Origin: PRO6 sp035565775
GTDB lineage: Bacteria; Pseudomonadota; Alphaproteobacteria; Rhizobiales; Xanthobacteraceae
Length of the DNA: 64,000 nucleotides
Assembly (NCBI GenBank): GCA_035565775.1
Contig: DATMRW010000021.1
Location: forward strand, 868,001-932,000
Direction: 5' to 3'
Under the pieces are notes generated by a model. It was not told the DNA's origin, ran no database searches, and saw only the letters and a list, made by a program, of their open reading frames with translations. Shown here piece by piece: positions 19,936 to 29,427 of the stretch (positions within the stretch are counted from its first letter, which is position 1; each line of letters starts with the position of its first letter). Made by a program: the position numbers and the translations under genes.

Positions 19936-19971
19936 GAGCGGATGCCTTCATCGGCATCCGCTCTCGTTTTC
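19936..19971 (+). terminator. Rho-independent terminator of the H1-like gene
   Basis: Perfect 11-bp stem GAGCGGATGCC (19936-19946) / GGCATCCGCTC (19953-19963) with a 6-nt loop, then TCGTTTTC. It lies 44 bp after the stop. Confidence 0.8.
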
Positions 19972-20015
19972 TGTCGCTCTCGCCAGCGCCCGCTTCTGCG
20001 CATTATGCTTCGCGC

Positions 20016-20978
20016 ATGATTCTGTGCTGGCACAATTTTCGTTGGCCGTCTTTCCGATTGCCGCTCCTGGGGGCGGCGCTGGGGCTTGCCGCGATCACCG
20101 GCACCGCCGCCGCCCAGACACCGGGCAGCCTCGATCCGAAGCCGTTGCCGCCGCTGGCCAATCCCGACGATCCGCAGCTCGCGGCCAAGCAGCTCTTCGG
20201 CCGCAAGTCGCTGCCGGCGAAGCTCGAGCCGCGCGCCATCGGCTTCTATGCCAAAGGCTGCCTCGCCGGCGCGCAGGCGCTGTCGATCGACGGCGACAAT
20301 TGGCAGGTGATGCGGCTGTCGCGCAATCGCAACTGGGGCCATCCCGACCTGATCACGCTGCTCGAAAAGCTGGCGCGCAAGGTCTCCGCGGTGTCGGGCT
20401 GGCCGGGCCTTCTGGTCGGCGACATCTCCCAGCCGCGCGGCGGCCCGATGCTGACCGGCCATTCCAGCCACCAGATCGGCCTTGATGCCGATATCTGGCT
20501 GACGCCGATGCCCAACCGCACCCTCACCCGCAAGGAGCGCGAGGAGATGTCGGCGGTCGACATGGTGCGCAGCGACCGGCTCGATATCGATCCGAAGGTA
20601 TGGACCCCGAAGCATATCACGGTGATCCGCGCGGCGGCGGAAGCGCCGCAGGTCGAGCGCATCTTCGTCAATGCCGCGATCAAGAAGGCGCTGTGCCGCG
20701 AGGCGCGCGGCGATCGGCACTGGCTGTCGAAAGTGCGCCCGATGTACGGACATAACTACCACTTCCACATTCGCATCAAATGCCCGCCGGGCATGGCCGA
20801 CTGCACGCCGCAAGAGCCGCCGGCCGCCGAGGACGGCTGCCGCACGGAAGACCTTGCGTTCTGGTTCAGCGACGCGGTGCTGCATCCCAAGCCGCCGCCG
20901 GTGCCGCCCAAGCCCAAGCCGCCGCTGACGCTCGCCGACCTGCCCGCCGCCTGCCGCACCGTGCTGCATGCGCCCTAG
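20016..20978 (+). CDS. mepA: Penicillin-insensitive murein endopeptidase
   Basis: A 320-residue periplasmic zinc peptidase (M74) that cuts D-Ala-mDAP cross-links in peptidoglycan. A signal peptide ends near ITGTAAAQ (about residue 34). The zinc-site motif TGHSSHQIGLDADIW (147-161, H149 and D157 expected as ligands) and the later YHFHIRIKCP give the family ligand set. The C terminus is proline-rich (PPPVPPKPKPP). The ATG at 20016 gives a clean signal peptide; the ribosome-binding site is weak. Upstream lies the H1-like terminator. Confidence 0.92.
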   Translation: MILCWHNFRWPSFRLPLLGAALGLAAITGTAAAQTPGSLDPKPLPPLANPDDPQLAAKQLFGRKSLPAKLEPRAIGFYAKGCLAGAQALSIDGDNWQVMRLSRNRNWGHPDLITLLEKLARKVSAVSGWPGLLVGDISQPRGGPMLTGHSSHQIGLDADIWLTPMPNRTLTRKEREEMSAVDMVRSDRLDIDPKVWTPKHITVIRAAAEAPQVERIFVNAAIKKALCREARGDRHWLSKVRPMYGHNYHFHIRIKCPPGMADCTPQEPPAAEDGCRTEDLAFWFSDAVLHPKPPPVPPKPKPPLTLADLPAACRTVLHAP

Positions 20979-21145
20979 CCCTTTACGCTCGGGTGCAGCC
21001 TGCTAAAGTGCCGCCATCGACAGCCTGGCCGACCGTAAGTCCGCCGGGTTCCCCGGAACGGCGCTTCCGCTTGTCGTCCCTGTTTTCCTCAACGACTGCC
21101 GCATGCGGCGCGCGTAGCGCGCTGCATTGCCTGTGGAGCGCCCCG

Positions 21146-21964
21146 ATGTCTCTGTTTCGCCCCCTCATCACCATGTCGCTGCTATGCGGCCTCGCCTTTT
21201 CGCCGGCGATGGCAAAGGATGCCGCGCCTGCTGCCGCCGCGCCCGCGGCGCAGACCCAGAGCCTCACCGCATTCGCCGCCGCCTCGATGAAGAACGCGCT
21301 CGACGAGGTCAACGCGGCCTATGCCGCCAAGACGAAGACCACCGTGACCGCGAGCTATGCCGCGAGCTCGGCGCTCGCCAAGCAGATCGAGCAGGGCGCG
21401 CCTGCCGACATCTTTCTGTCCGCCGACACCGACTGGATGGACTATCTGACCAAGAAGAACGGCATCAAGACCGGCACCCGGATCGATCTTCTCGGCAACC
21501 GCATCGTCCTGATCACGCAGAAGGATTCCAAGCTCGGCAACGTCACCATCGGCGAGAACTTCGACCTCGCCAAGCTGGCGGGCGACGGCCGCATCGCCAC
21601 CGGCGACGTCACGTCGGTGCCGGTCGGCAAATACGCCAAGGCCGCCCTCGAAAAGCTCGGCTCATGGGCCGCGGCTGCGCCGAAATTCGCCATGGCCGAC
21701 AATGTCCGCGCAGCGATGACGCTGGTGTCGCGCGGCGAAGCCGTGCTCGGCATTGTCTATGAGACCGATGCCAAGGTCGATCCCGCGGTGAAAATCATCG
21801 GCACCTTCCCCGATGGCTCGCACCCGGCGATCATCTATCCGGTGGCCGCGACGGCGAACGCCAAGGAGGGCGCGGCGGATTACATCGCGTTCCTGCGCTC
21901 TTCGCCGGCACAGGCGATCTTTGAGAAGTACGGCTTCTCCTTCCTCAACCGCCCGGTCTCCTGA
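21146..21964 (+). CDS. modA: Molybdate ABC transporter, periplasmic binding protein
   Basis: A 272-residue binding protein that captures molybdate (and tungstate) for ModBC. The signal peptide ends near FSPAMAKDA (about residue 23). Oxyanion-binding stretches are visible as TAFAAASMKNALDEV, ASYAASSALAKQIEQGAPADIFLSA is the region contacting the anion, and GDVTSVPVGKYAKAAL follows. It is the first gene of modABC, spaced 5 nt from modB. GGAG precedes the ATG by 8 nt. Confidence 0.95.
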   Translation: MSLFRPLITMSLLCGLAFSPAMAKDAAPAAAAPAAQTQSLTAFAAASMKNALDEVNAAYAAKTKTTVTASYAASSALAKQIEQGAPADIFLSADTDWMDYLTKKNGIKTGTRIDLLGNRIVLITQKDSKLGNVTIGENFDLAKLAGDGRIATGDVTSVPVGKYAKAALEKLGSWAAAAPKFAMADNVRAAMTLVSRGEAVLGIVYETDAKVDPAVKIIGTFPDGSHPAIIYPVAATANAKEGAADYIAFLRSSPAQAIFEKYGFSFLNRPVS

Positions 21965-21969
21965 TCAGC

Positions 21970-22662
21970 GTGTTTGAGCTGACGCATGAAGAATGGGTTG
22001 CGATCGCGCTGTCCTTGCGCGTCGCGCTGGTCGCGACCCTGTTTGCAACGCCGCTGGCGATCGCGGTGGCATGGCTGCTGGCGCGGCGCGATTTCTGGGG
22101 CAAATCGGCGCTCGACGCCCTGATTCACCTGCCGCTGGTGCTGCCGCCGGTGGTCACCGGCTATCTGCTGCTGCTCACCTTCGGCAAGCGCGGCATGATC
22201 GGCGCGTGGCTTGCCGAATACGGCATCGTCTTCGCCTTCCGCTGGACCGGCGCGGCGCTGGCCTGCGGCGTGATGTCGTTTCCGCTGCTGGTGCGCCCGA
22301 TCCGGCTGTCAATCGAGGCGATCGACCGCCGTCTTGAACAGGCAGCCGCGACCCTCGGCGCCTCGCCATGGAAAGTGTTCCTCACGGTGACGTTGCCGCT
22401 GGCGCTGCCCGGCGTCGTCGCCGGCATGGTGCTGGGCTTTGCCAAGGCGATTGGCGAATTCGGCGCAACGATCACATTCGTCTCGAACATCCCCGGCGAG
22501 ACGCAGGTGATTTCCTCGGCGATCTACGCCCTGATCCAGACCCCGGACGGCGACGTCGCCGCGCTGCGGCTGGTGATCGTGTCGATCATCATCGCCTCGC
22601 TGGCGTTGATCGCCTCGGAAGTGCTGGCGCGCCGCGCCGCGCTGCGGCTGCATGGAACCTGA
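21970..22662 (+). CDS. modB: Molybdate ABC transporter permease
   Basis: A 230-residue inner-membrane permease with about five helices and the EAA loop (LEQAAATLGASPWKVFLTVTLP) that docks with the ATPase. The sequence GFAKAIGEFGATITFVSNIPG is typical of ModB. The GTG start lies 5 nt after the modA stop without a strong binding site, suggesting translational coupling. Confidence 0.95.
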   Translation: MFELTHEEWVAIALSLRVALVATLFATPLAIAVAWLLARRDFWGKSALDALIHLPLVLPPVVTGYLLLLTFGKRGMIGAWLAEYGIVFAFRWTGAALACGVMSFPLLVRPIRLSIEAIDRRLEQAAATLGASPWKVFLTVTLPLALPGVVAGMVLGFAKAIGEFGATITFVSNIPGETQVISSAIYALIQTPDGDVAALRLVIVSIIIASLALIASEVLARRAALRLHGT

Positions 22663-22664
22663 TC

Positions 22665-23348
22665 ATGCTCAAGGTTGATGTCGAAAAAACCCTTGGCGAG
22701 GTCGTCATCAAGGCGGCGTTCGAAAGCGACAGCGGCGTCACCGGCCTGTTCGGCTCGTCCGGCGCCGGCAAGACGACGCTGATCAACATGATCGCGGGCC
22801 TCGTGCGGCCCGATCGCGGCGTCATCAGCATCGACGGCGAGCGCGTTGACGACGTCGCGGCGGGCATCCACGTCCCGACCCATCATCGCCGCATCGGCTA
22901 CGTGTTTCAGGATGCGCGGCTGCTGCCGCATCTCAGCGTCCTGCAAAATCTCGATTACGGCCGCCGCATGAACCGCCTCGCGGCCGATGCGGCCCAGCAA
23001 GCCCGCATCGTCGGGATGCTCGATATCGGGCATCTCCTGAACCGCCGCACCGGAAAGCTCTCCGGCGGCGAGCGCCAGCGTGTCGCGCTCGGCCGGGCGC
23101 TGCTCGCCCGCCCGCGCCTCCTCCTGCTGGACGAGCCGCTCGGCGCCCTCGACAGCGCCCGCAAGGCCGAGATTCTGCCCTACCTGATGCGGCTGCGCGA
23201 CGAGGCCGGCATTCCGATGGTCTATGTCTCGCACGATGCCGACGAAATGCGCCTGCTCGCCAACCAGATCGTGCTGATGACCAATGGCCGCGTCACCGCG
23301 GTCGGCAGCGTCGACATTCTGCCGCCGGCGATGCCGCTCCTGACCTGA
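22665..23348 (+). CDS. modC: Molybdate ABC transporter ATPase, short form
   Basis: A 227-residue ATPase that powers ModB. Walker A is GSSGAGKTT (30-38), the ABC signature LSGGERQRVALGRALLARP, Walker B LLLLDEPLGALD and the switch histidine in YVSHDADEMR. Classical ModC has about 350 residues with a C-terminal TOBE/Mop domain that binds molybdate; here the protein ends soon after the ATPase domain, so that regulatory domain is missing. The ATG is 3 nt after the modB stop. The stop is 3 bp from the convergent mrpG stop. Confidence 0.93.
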   Translation: MLKVDVEKTLGEVVIKAAFESDSGVTGLFGSSGAGKTTLINMIAGLVRPDRGVISIDGERVDDVAAGIHVPTHHRRIGYVFQDARLLPHLSVLQNLDYGRRMNRLAADAAQQARIVGMLDIGHLLNRRTGKLSGGERQRVALGRALLARPRLLLLDEPLGALDSARKAEILPYLMRLRDEAGIPMVYVSHDADEMRLLANQIVLMTNGRVTAVGSVDILPPAMPLLT

Positions 23349-23351
23349 TGA

Positions 23352-23726
23352 CTAGCCGGCCGAGGAGGAAGCATCCTTCTCGCCGGCGGCATCCTGGCGG
23401 ACGTCCTGGCCTTCGAGATGGTCGCGATAATCGGCGGCGCGCACCAGCAGCATCAGCGACACCGGCGTCGTCACGGTGAGAAACACCGTGATCAGCAGTT
23501 CATGGATCACCCAGCGCGTCTCGTTGACCGAGAAGTAGATCATCGAGGCGATCAGGATGCAGCCGGCGCCGAGCGTGGTGCCGAGCGTCGGCGCGTGGAC
23601 GCGCTCATAGAAGGTCTTGAACCGGAGAAGGCCGACCGAACCGATCAGCGACAACAGCGCGCCGACGAACAGGAACAGCGCCGCAAGCAAAGCCGCCCAG
23701 GGCGGCAGATTGGCCGCCGCCATCAT
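23352..23726 (-). CDS. mrpG: Mrp cation/proton antiporter subunit G
   Basis: A 124-residue membrane protein with three helices, last gene of the Mrp operon. The segment IGSVGLLRFKTFYERVHAPTLGTTLG is characteristic of MrpG/PhaG. It starts at the tandem ATGATG (23726), sharing bases with the mrpF stop, with AGGTGA just upstream. The C terminus has a charged tail (EGQDVRQDAAGEKDASSSAG). It functions only with the other Mrp subunits in a membrane complex that exchanges Na+ or K+ for H+. Confidence 0.9.
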   Translation of the reverse strand: MMAAANLPPWAALLAALFLFVGALLSLIGSVGLLRFKTFYERVHAPTLGTTLGAGCILIASMIYFSVNETRWVIHELLITVFLTVTTPVSLMLLVRAADYRDHLEGQDVRQDAAGEKDASSSAG

Positions 23727-24004
23727 TCGATCACCTCCCCGCGCATGAGGAACTTGGCCATTGCCGCGGTCGAAACGAAGCCGAGCACAGTGATCACCAG
23801 CGCCGCCTCGAAATAAAGCGTCGTGCCTGAGCGGATGCCGAAGGTCAGCAGCAAGAGCGTGCCGTTGACATAGAGCGCATCGAGGCCGAGCACGCGGTCC
23901 TGCGCCCGCGGGCCGCGCATCAGCCGCACCACCGAGCACGCCATCGCGATGGACAAGCAGAGCTGGGCGAAAAGAATCGTCAGCGACAGGATGAGCATGC
24001 TCAT
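23723..24004 (-). CDS. mrpF: Mrp cation/proton antiporter subunit F
   Basis: A 93-residue, three-helix subunit. The motif RGPRAQDRVLGLDALYVN is typical of MrpF/PhaF; its conserved Asp lies in a helix and is thought to matter for ion movement. Its start overlaps the mrpE stop and its stop overlaps mrpG. Confidence 0.9.
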   Translation of the reverse strand: MSMLILSLTILFAQLCLSIAMACSVVRLMRGPRAQDRVLGLDALYVNGTLLLLTFGIRSGTTLYFEAALVITVLGFVSTAAMAKFLMRGEVIE

Positions 24005-24501
24005 GCGAATATCTCCAGCAGCAGCGCCTCATAGCGACGCTTGATCATGTCGATCCATTCCTGCTCCTCGACGAGGTCGAGAACGTGGATCGTCAGGGTG
24101 CCGGTGACGCCGTTGTAGTTGACCCAGATCGTCCCCGGCGTCGCGGTGATGATGCAGGCGAGCACGGCAAGGCCGTTGGCGTTGGTGAGCTCGAGCGGAA
24201 TATCGACGAAGCCCGCGCGCCGGTTGCGGCGGCCAAGGCCGATAATGATGGTGGCGACCGCGATGTTGGAGCGGATGATGTCCGGCAGCACCCGCAAGCC
24301 AAGGCGCACGATGGCGAGGGGATGGCGGATGCGGGCCGGAGCCGGCTCCAGTAGCTTCAGCGCCAGAGGCGCGAGAAGCCCGGCGAGCGCGCCGAGCACG
24401 AGGTGGCCCGGCGAGACGGACTGGTTGAGCAGCAGCCACATCACGAACAGTGCGACCGAGAGCAGCGGGAACGGGAACACCCGTTTCAAGGCCGGCGTCA
24501 T
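24001..24501 (-). CDS. mrpE: Mrp cation/proton antiporter subunit E
   Basis: A 166-residue subunit: two N-terminal helices (LLSVALFVMWLLLNQSVSPGH), then a cytoplasmic domain with PGTIWVNYNGVTGTLTIHVLDL, the family's most conserved segment. The ATG overlaps the mrpD stop by 4 nt. Confidence 0.9.
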   Translation of the reverse strand: MTPALKRVFPFPLLSVALFVMWLLLNQSVSPGHLVLGALAGLLAPLALKLLEPAPARIRHPLAIVRLGLRVLPDIIRSNIAVATIIIGLGRRNRRAGFVDIPLELTNANGLAVLACIITATPGTIWVNYNGVTGTLTIHVLDLVEEQEWIDMIKRRYEALLLEIFA

Positions 24502-26156
24502 GGCTGCGCCTCCGTGCTCGGCGGCGCGGGCCGCTCGACCGGCGGCAGGATGCCGCGCGGCCCGTCATGCGCCAGCTCCAGCGACCGCGCGGTGTCCTGC
24601 ATGAAGCGCATCACCGGCCCGGCCTGCACGGTGATGGTGAGGCAGAACAGGAGCAGCGCCGCGACCGGCAGCAACTCGATCGCGCGCACCCGCGGCACCG
24701 TCCGCTCGATCGGCGACCAGAACGTGCGCATGCCGGCACGGGTCAGCGCGATGATCGTCGCCAGCCCCGACAGAACGATGACGACGAGCAGCACCCAGGT
24801 CGAAACCGCCGTGGCCGAGCCGCCGGCATTGGCGAGGTTGGCCGGATTGAGCATCGCCGTCAGCAGCGAGAACTTGGCGATGAAACCCGACAGCGGCGGC
24901 AGGCCGGCGATCAGCAGCGCGCAGGCGAGGAAGCTCAAGCCCAGCACGGCGAGGGTCGCAGGCGTCGCGGTGCCGATCTCCTCTTCCTCCTCGGACACCT
25001 CCTCGGCGCCGTCGCCGAAGGCTTCCATAGTGACGGCGAGCATGTCGGCGCCCGCGGTTCGCCCGCGCTCGACGAGTTCGGTGAGCAGGAAGAACGCGCC
25101 GATCGCCAGCGTCGAGCTGACGAGATAGTAGAGCGCGCCGCCGACCACCGGGCGCGCGCCGAAGCCGACGGCGGCGAGCAGCGTGCCGGACGACACCAGC
25201 AAGGCGAAGCCGATCATGCGCGAGGTGTCCTGCGCGGCGAGGACGCCGATCAGGCCGAACACGATGGTCATGATGCCGCCGTAGAGCAGCCAGGTCGCGC
25301 CGAAATGCGCGGATGCCCCGGCATCGGCCCCGAACAGCAGCAGCGAGAGCCGCAGCACGACGTAGATGCCGACCTTCGTCATGATCGTGAAGACGGAAGC
25401 CACCGGCGGCGTCGCCGCCGCATAGGCCGTCGGCAGCCAGAAGCCGAGGGGCCACATGCCGGCCTTGACCAGGAAGGCGATGCCGAGAATGGCCGCGCCC
25501 GCTTCCAGCAGCATGCGGTTGTCGTCCGGGATTGCCGGGATGCGCTGGGCGAGATCGGCCATGTTGAGCGTGCCGGTGACGCCGTAGATCAGGCTGACGC
25601 CGATCAGGAACAGCGACGAGGCGGCGAGATTGACGGCGATGTATTGCAGCCCGGCGCGCACGCGCGTCAGCCCGGTGCCATGGAGCAGAAGGCCGTAGGA
25701 CGCCGCCAGCAGCAGCTCGAAGAAGACGAACAGGTTGAACAGGTCGCCGGTGAGAAAGGCGCCGTTCAGCCCCATCAGCAGGAGCTGGAACAGGGCGTGG
25801 AAGTAGGGTCCGGCGCGATCCCAGCGCGCCAGCGAAAACACCAGCGAGGCGCAGGCGAGGACGCCGGTCAGCACCAGCATCAGGGCGGACAGGCGGTCAA
25901 GCACCAGCACGATGCCGAAGGGCGCCGGCCAGTTGCCGAGCGGATAGACCTGCGCCACCGCGCCGCCCGGCCCGACCGGAATGGCGTCGGCGCGGAGCAG
26001 CAGCATGATCGCGATGGCGGTGGTGCCGAATGCCGACAGCAGGCTAATGGTGACGCGCGGCACGCGCGCGCGCTCGTCGAACAGGAGCAGCGCCGCCGCC
26101 GCGAACAGCGGCACCACGATCGGCGCAATGACGAGATGCTCGGAGATCGCGTTCAT
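24498..26156 (-). CDS. mrpD: Mrp cation/proton antiporter subunit D
   Basis: A 552-residue NuoN/NuoM-like subunit with about 14 helices, one of the two proton-channel-like subunits of the Mrp complex. Its core includes GDLFNLFVFFELLLAASYGLL, with a Glu in the helix as in complex I subunits, and LVKAGMWPLGFWLPTAYAAA with the conserved Lys. A Glu-rich stretch (EEVSEEEEEIG) sits in a loop about two thirds along. The ATG at 26156 overlaps the mrpC stop (ATGA). Confidence 0.93.
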   Translation of the reverse strand: MNAISEHLVIAPIVVPLFAAAALLLFDERARVPRVTISLLSAFGTTAIAIMLLLRADAIPVGPGGAVAQVYPLGNWPAPFGIVLVLDRLSALMLVLTGVLACASLVFSLARWDRAGPYFHALFQLLLMGLNGAFLTGDLFNLFVFFELLLAASYGLLLHGTGLTRVRAGLQYIAVNLAASSLFLIGVSLIYGVTGTLNMADLAQRIPAIPDDNRMLLEAGAAILGIAFLVKAGMWPLGFWLPTAYAAATPPVASVFTIMTKVGIYVVLRLSLLLFGADAGASAHFGATWLLYGGIMTIVFGLIGVLAAQDTSRMIGFALLVSSGTLLAAVGFGARPVVGGALYYLVSSTLAIGAFFLLTELVERGRTAGADMLAVTMEAFGDGAEEVSEEEEEIGTATPATLAVLGLSFLACALLIAGLPPLSGFIAKFSLLTAMLNPANLANAGGSATAVSTWVLLVVIVLSGLATIIALTRAGMRTFWSPIERTVPRVRAIELLPVAALLLFCLTITVQAGPVMRFMQDTARSLELAHDGPRGILPPVERPAPPSTEAQP

Positions 26157-26497
26157 CGGCGCGGCTCCCGGCCGTCGACATGGTCGGTCCCGGTCAGGCC
26201 GCGCGAGGCCAGCAGCACGACGAGGAACAGCGCCGTCATCGCGAAGCCGATGACGATCGCGGTCAGCACCAGCGCCTGCGGCACGGGATCGACATAACGC
26301 GCGGTCGCGTCCACCACTTCGTTGTGCAGGATCGGCGGCGCGCCGGTGCGCAGCCGCCCCATTCCGAAGATGAAAAGGTTGACCGCATAGGAGATCAGCG
26401 ACAGGCCGATGATGACCTGGAAGGTGCGCGGCCGCAGCAGCAGCCAGACGCCCGAGCCTGTGAGGGTGCCGATGCCGATGGCGATAATGAGTTCCAT
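26153..26497 (-). CDS. mrpC: Mrp cation/proton antiporter subunit C
   Basis: A 114-residue NuoK-like subunit with three helices. GLSLISYAVNLFIFGMGRL is the family core, with VVDATARYVDPVPQALVLTAIVIGFA carrying the third helix. The ATG shares a base with the mrpAB stop and its stop overlaps mrpD. Confidence 0.92.
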   Translation of the reverse strand: MELIIAIGIGTLTGSGVWLLLRPRTFQVIIGLSLISYAVNLFIFGMGRLRTGAPPILHNEVVDATARYVDPVPQALVLTAIVIGFAMTALFLVVLLASRGLTGTDHVDGREPRR

Positions 26498-29427
26498 CAC
26501 ACAGCCTCCTTCGCTGATGAGACTGTATCCGCATCGGCGGCGCGCGCCGCGCGATGGGTGCGGATCGACTGGTGGGCAAGAGCGATCAGGATCAGCACGG
26601 TGGCGCCGACGACGAGGGCGAAAACGCCGAGATCGAAGGCCAGCGCGCTCGCCACCGGCACCTTGCCGATCACCGGCACGTCGAGATAGCCGGCATAGGA
26701 CGTCAGGAACGGCCGCGCGAAGAACCACGCCGCCGCGCCGGTCGCGCCGGCGATCAGAAGGCCGAGGCCGATCCAGCGCACCGGCAGGATGCGCAGGCGC
26801 GCCTCGACCCAGCGGGTGCCGCCGCCGATGTATTGCAGGATGAACGCGATCGCCATCGTCAGGCCGGCGACGAAGCCGCCGCCCGGCTGGTCGTGGCCGC
26901 GCAAGAGCAGGAAAACGGCGAAGACGATGATCACGGGAAACAGCAAGCGCATGATCACCGACGGCACCATCAGCGATTCGGCGATGGTGCTGCCGAGCTC
27001 GCGATTGGGATGGGCCTCGTCATAGCGGTTCTGGGTGCGCTGCTGCTCGGGGATCTCGATGCTGTCGGCAGCCGGGCGGAAGCGGCGCAGCAGCGCGTAG
27101 ACCGTGAGCGCGACGACGCCGAGCACGGTGATTTCGCCGAACGTATCGAAGCCGCGGAAATCGACCAGAATGACGTTGACGATGTTGGTGCCGCCGCCCT
27201 TGGTGTAGGCATTGTCGATGAAATACTGCTTGATGCTGTCGACCGACGGCCGCGTCATCACGGCATAGGCCAATAGCGCGACGCCGCCGCCGGCCATCAC
27301 TGCGGTGATGAAGTCGCGCAGGCGGCGCGGCGAGATCGAGCCTTCGCGCGCGTCGGGATCGACGCCCTGCAGGCGCTTGGGCAGCCAGCGCAGGCCGAGC
27401 AGCAGCAGCACCGTGGTGACGATCTCGACCAGAAGCTGGGTCAGCGCGAGATCCGGCGCCGACAGCCAGACAAAGGTGATGCAGGTGACGAGCCCGGCGC
27501 CGCCCATCATGATCAGCGCGGCGAGCCGGTGATACTTGGCCTGATAGGCTGCGCCCAGCGCGCAGGCGATGCCGACGCCCCAGACGATAGCGAGCACAGG
27601 GTCGATCGCCGAGCGGCTCGGCCGCCACACGCCCATGCCCTGCTGCAGCAGCGGAATGGCGGCGGCGACCAGCGCGGTGCCGACGAGAAGACGCAGCTGC
27701 GGCTGGAGGCGCTGGGTGCCGAGCACGTTTTCCAGCGAGCGGGCGAGCCGCCAGGACAGCGCGACCATGATCTCGTCGAAGAACCGCCGGTCCTTGACCA
27801 GATAGCTGAAGGGCGGGCCATCGATCCCCTTGGCGAGATAGCCTTGAAGGATGAAATAGAGGACGACGCCGCCGACGAGCGCGATCACGCTCATCAAGAG
27901 CGGCAGCGTGAAGCCGTGCCAGACCGCAAGGTTGAACACCGGCGTGGACGGCCCGAGAATCGCCCGCACCGCGGTGTCGAGGAACGGCGCCACCGTCAGC
28001 CCCGGAATGATGCCGACGATCAGGCAGGCCAGCACCAAGAGCTCGATCGGAAAGCGCATCCAGTGCGGCGGCTCATGGGGCACGCGCGGCAGGTCGGTCG
28101 GCGGCGGACCGAAGAACGAGCCGTGGATGAAGCGCAGCGAATAGGCGACGCTGAACACGCCGGCCAGCGTCGCGCCATAGGGCAGCGCATGATCCAGAAT
28201 GGTGCCGACATGGTTCTCGACCGTCTCGGCGAAAAACATCTCCTTGGAGAGGAAGCCGTTGAGCAGCGGCACCCCGGCCATCGCGGCGGCGGCGACCATG
28301 GCGAGCGTCGCCGTCACCGGCATGAAGCGATAGAGCCCGCTGAGGCGGCGGATGTCGCGCGTGCCGGTCTCGTGATCCATGATGCCGGCGGCCATGAACA
28401 GCGACGCCTTGAAGGTCGCGTGATTCATGATGTGGAACACCGCGGCGACGGCGGCGAGCGGACTGCCGAGGCCGAGCAGCAGCGTGATCAGGCCGAGATG
28501 GCTTATCGTCGAATAGGCCAGCAGACCCTTCAGGTCCTGCTGGAAGATCGCAAGATAGGCGCCGAGCAGCAGCGTCGAGACGCCGACCGAAACCACGATC
28601 AGGAACCAGGCGTCGGTGCCCGCCATCGCTGGCCACAACCGCGCCAGCAGGAACACGCCGAGCTTCACCAGGGTCGCCGAATGCAGATAGGCCGAGACCG
28701 GGGTGGGCGCCGCCATGGCGTTCGGCAACCAGAAGTGAAACGGAAACTGCGCGCTCTTGGTGAAGGCGCCGAGCAGGATCAGGATCAGCACCGGCAGATA
28801 GAGGCGATGCGCCTTGATGACCGGACCGGCCGCGAGCACCTTGTCGAGATCGTAGCTGCCGACGATGTGGCCGATCAAAAGGACGCCGACGAGGAGGCAA
28901 AGGCCGCCGATGGCGGTCACCGTCAGCGCCATGCGCGCGCCGTCGCGGGCCGCGGCGTTGTGGTGCCAGTAGCCGATCAGCAGGAAGGACAAGAGGCTCG
29001 TCAGTTCCCAAAAGAATACGAGCTGGATGAGGTTGCCCGACAGCACGACGCCGAGCATCGCGCCCATGAAGGCCAGCAGCAGCGAGAAGAAGCGCGGCAC
29101 CGGGTCTTTCGGCGACATATAGTAGCGCGCGTAGAGGACAACCAGAAAGCCGATGACGGTGACGAGGCCCGAGAACATCCAGGCAAAGCCATCCATCCGC
29201 AGCTTGAAGTTCAGGCCGAATTCGGGGAGCCAGGCGACATCGAGAACGAGCACCTCGCCGCTGGCGACCGCGGGATAGGTCGAGAAAATCAGGCCCGTGC
29301 AGCAAAGGGCCACTGTGCCCGCAAGCCAGACCTCGGCATTGCGCGCATTGGCCGGCATGAGGGCGGCAAAGAAACTTCCGACGAGCGGTAGCAGGATGAT
29401 TGCGACGAGAAGCACGTCATACGGCAT
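26497..29427 (-). CDS. mrpA: Mrp antiporter fused A and B subunits
   Basis: A 976-residue protein joining MrpA (NuoL-like, about 1-800) to MrpB (about 830-960). The MrpA part has FFWELTSLLSFLLIGYWHH with its conserved Glu, FTKSAQFPFHFWLPNAMAAPTPVSAYLHSA-type helices with the channel Lys, and HIMNHATFKASLFMAAGIMDHE. The MrpB part ends with the RGHDQPGGGFVAGLTMAIAF signature. Fusion of A and B is usual in Rhizobiales (PhaAB). It is the first gene of the operon and gives resistance to sodium, potassium and alkaline pH. The ribosome-binding site is weak. Confidence 0.93.
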   Translation of the reverse strand: MPYDVLLVAIILLPLVGSFFAALMPANARNAEVWLAGTVALCCTGLIFSTYPAVASGEVLVLDVAWLPEFGLNFKLRMDGFAWMFSGLVTVIGFLVVLYARYYMSPKDPVPRFFSLLLAFMGAMLGVVLSGNLIQLVFFWELTSLLSFLLIGYWHHNAAARDGARMALTVTAIGGLCLLVGVLLIGHIVGSYDLDKVLAAGPVIKAHRLYLPVLILILLGAFTKSAQFPFHFWLPNAMAAPTPVSAYLHSATLVKLGVFLLARLWPAMAGTDAWFLIVVSVGVSTLLLGAYLAIFQQDLKGLLAYSTISHLGLITLLLGLGSPLAAVAAVFHIMNHATFKASLFMAAGIMDHETGTRDIRRLSGLYRFMPVTATLAMVAAAAMAGVPLLNGFLSKEMFFAETVENHVGTILDHALPYGATLAGVFSVAYSLRFIHGSFFGPPPTDLPRVPHEPPHWMRFPIELLVLACLIVGIIPGLTVAPFLDTAVRAILGPSTPVFNLAVWHGFTLPLLMSVIALVGGVVLYFILQGYLAKGIDGPPFSYLVKDRRFFDEIMVALSWRLARSLENVLGTQRLQPQLRLLVGTALVAAAIPLLQQGMGVWRPSRSAIDPVLAIVWGVGIACALGAAYQAKYHRLAALIMMGGAGLVTCITFVWLSAPDLALTQLLVEIVTTVLLLLGLRWLPKRLQGVDPDAREGSISPRRLRDFITAVMAGGGVALLAYAVMTRPSVDSIKQYFIDNAYTKGGGTNIVNVILVDFRGFDTFGEITVLGVVALTVYALLRRFRPAADSIEIPEQQRTQNRYDEAHPNRELGSTIAESLMVPSVIMRLLFPVIIVFAVFLLLRGHDQPGGGFVAGLTMAIAFILQYIGGGTRWVEARLRILPVRWIGLGLLIAGATGAAAWFFARPFLTSYAGYLDVPVIGKVPVASALAFDLGVFALVVGATVLILIALAHQSIRTHRAARAADADTVSSAKEAV

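Noticed and set aside
20979..21145. A ModE operator or molybdenum riboswitch before modA
   Set aside because: I looked for the paired TATATA-type ModE sequence and for extended pairing and found neither.
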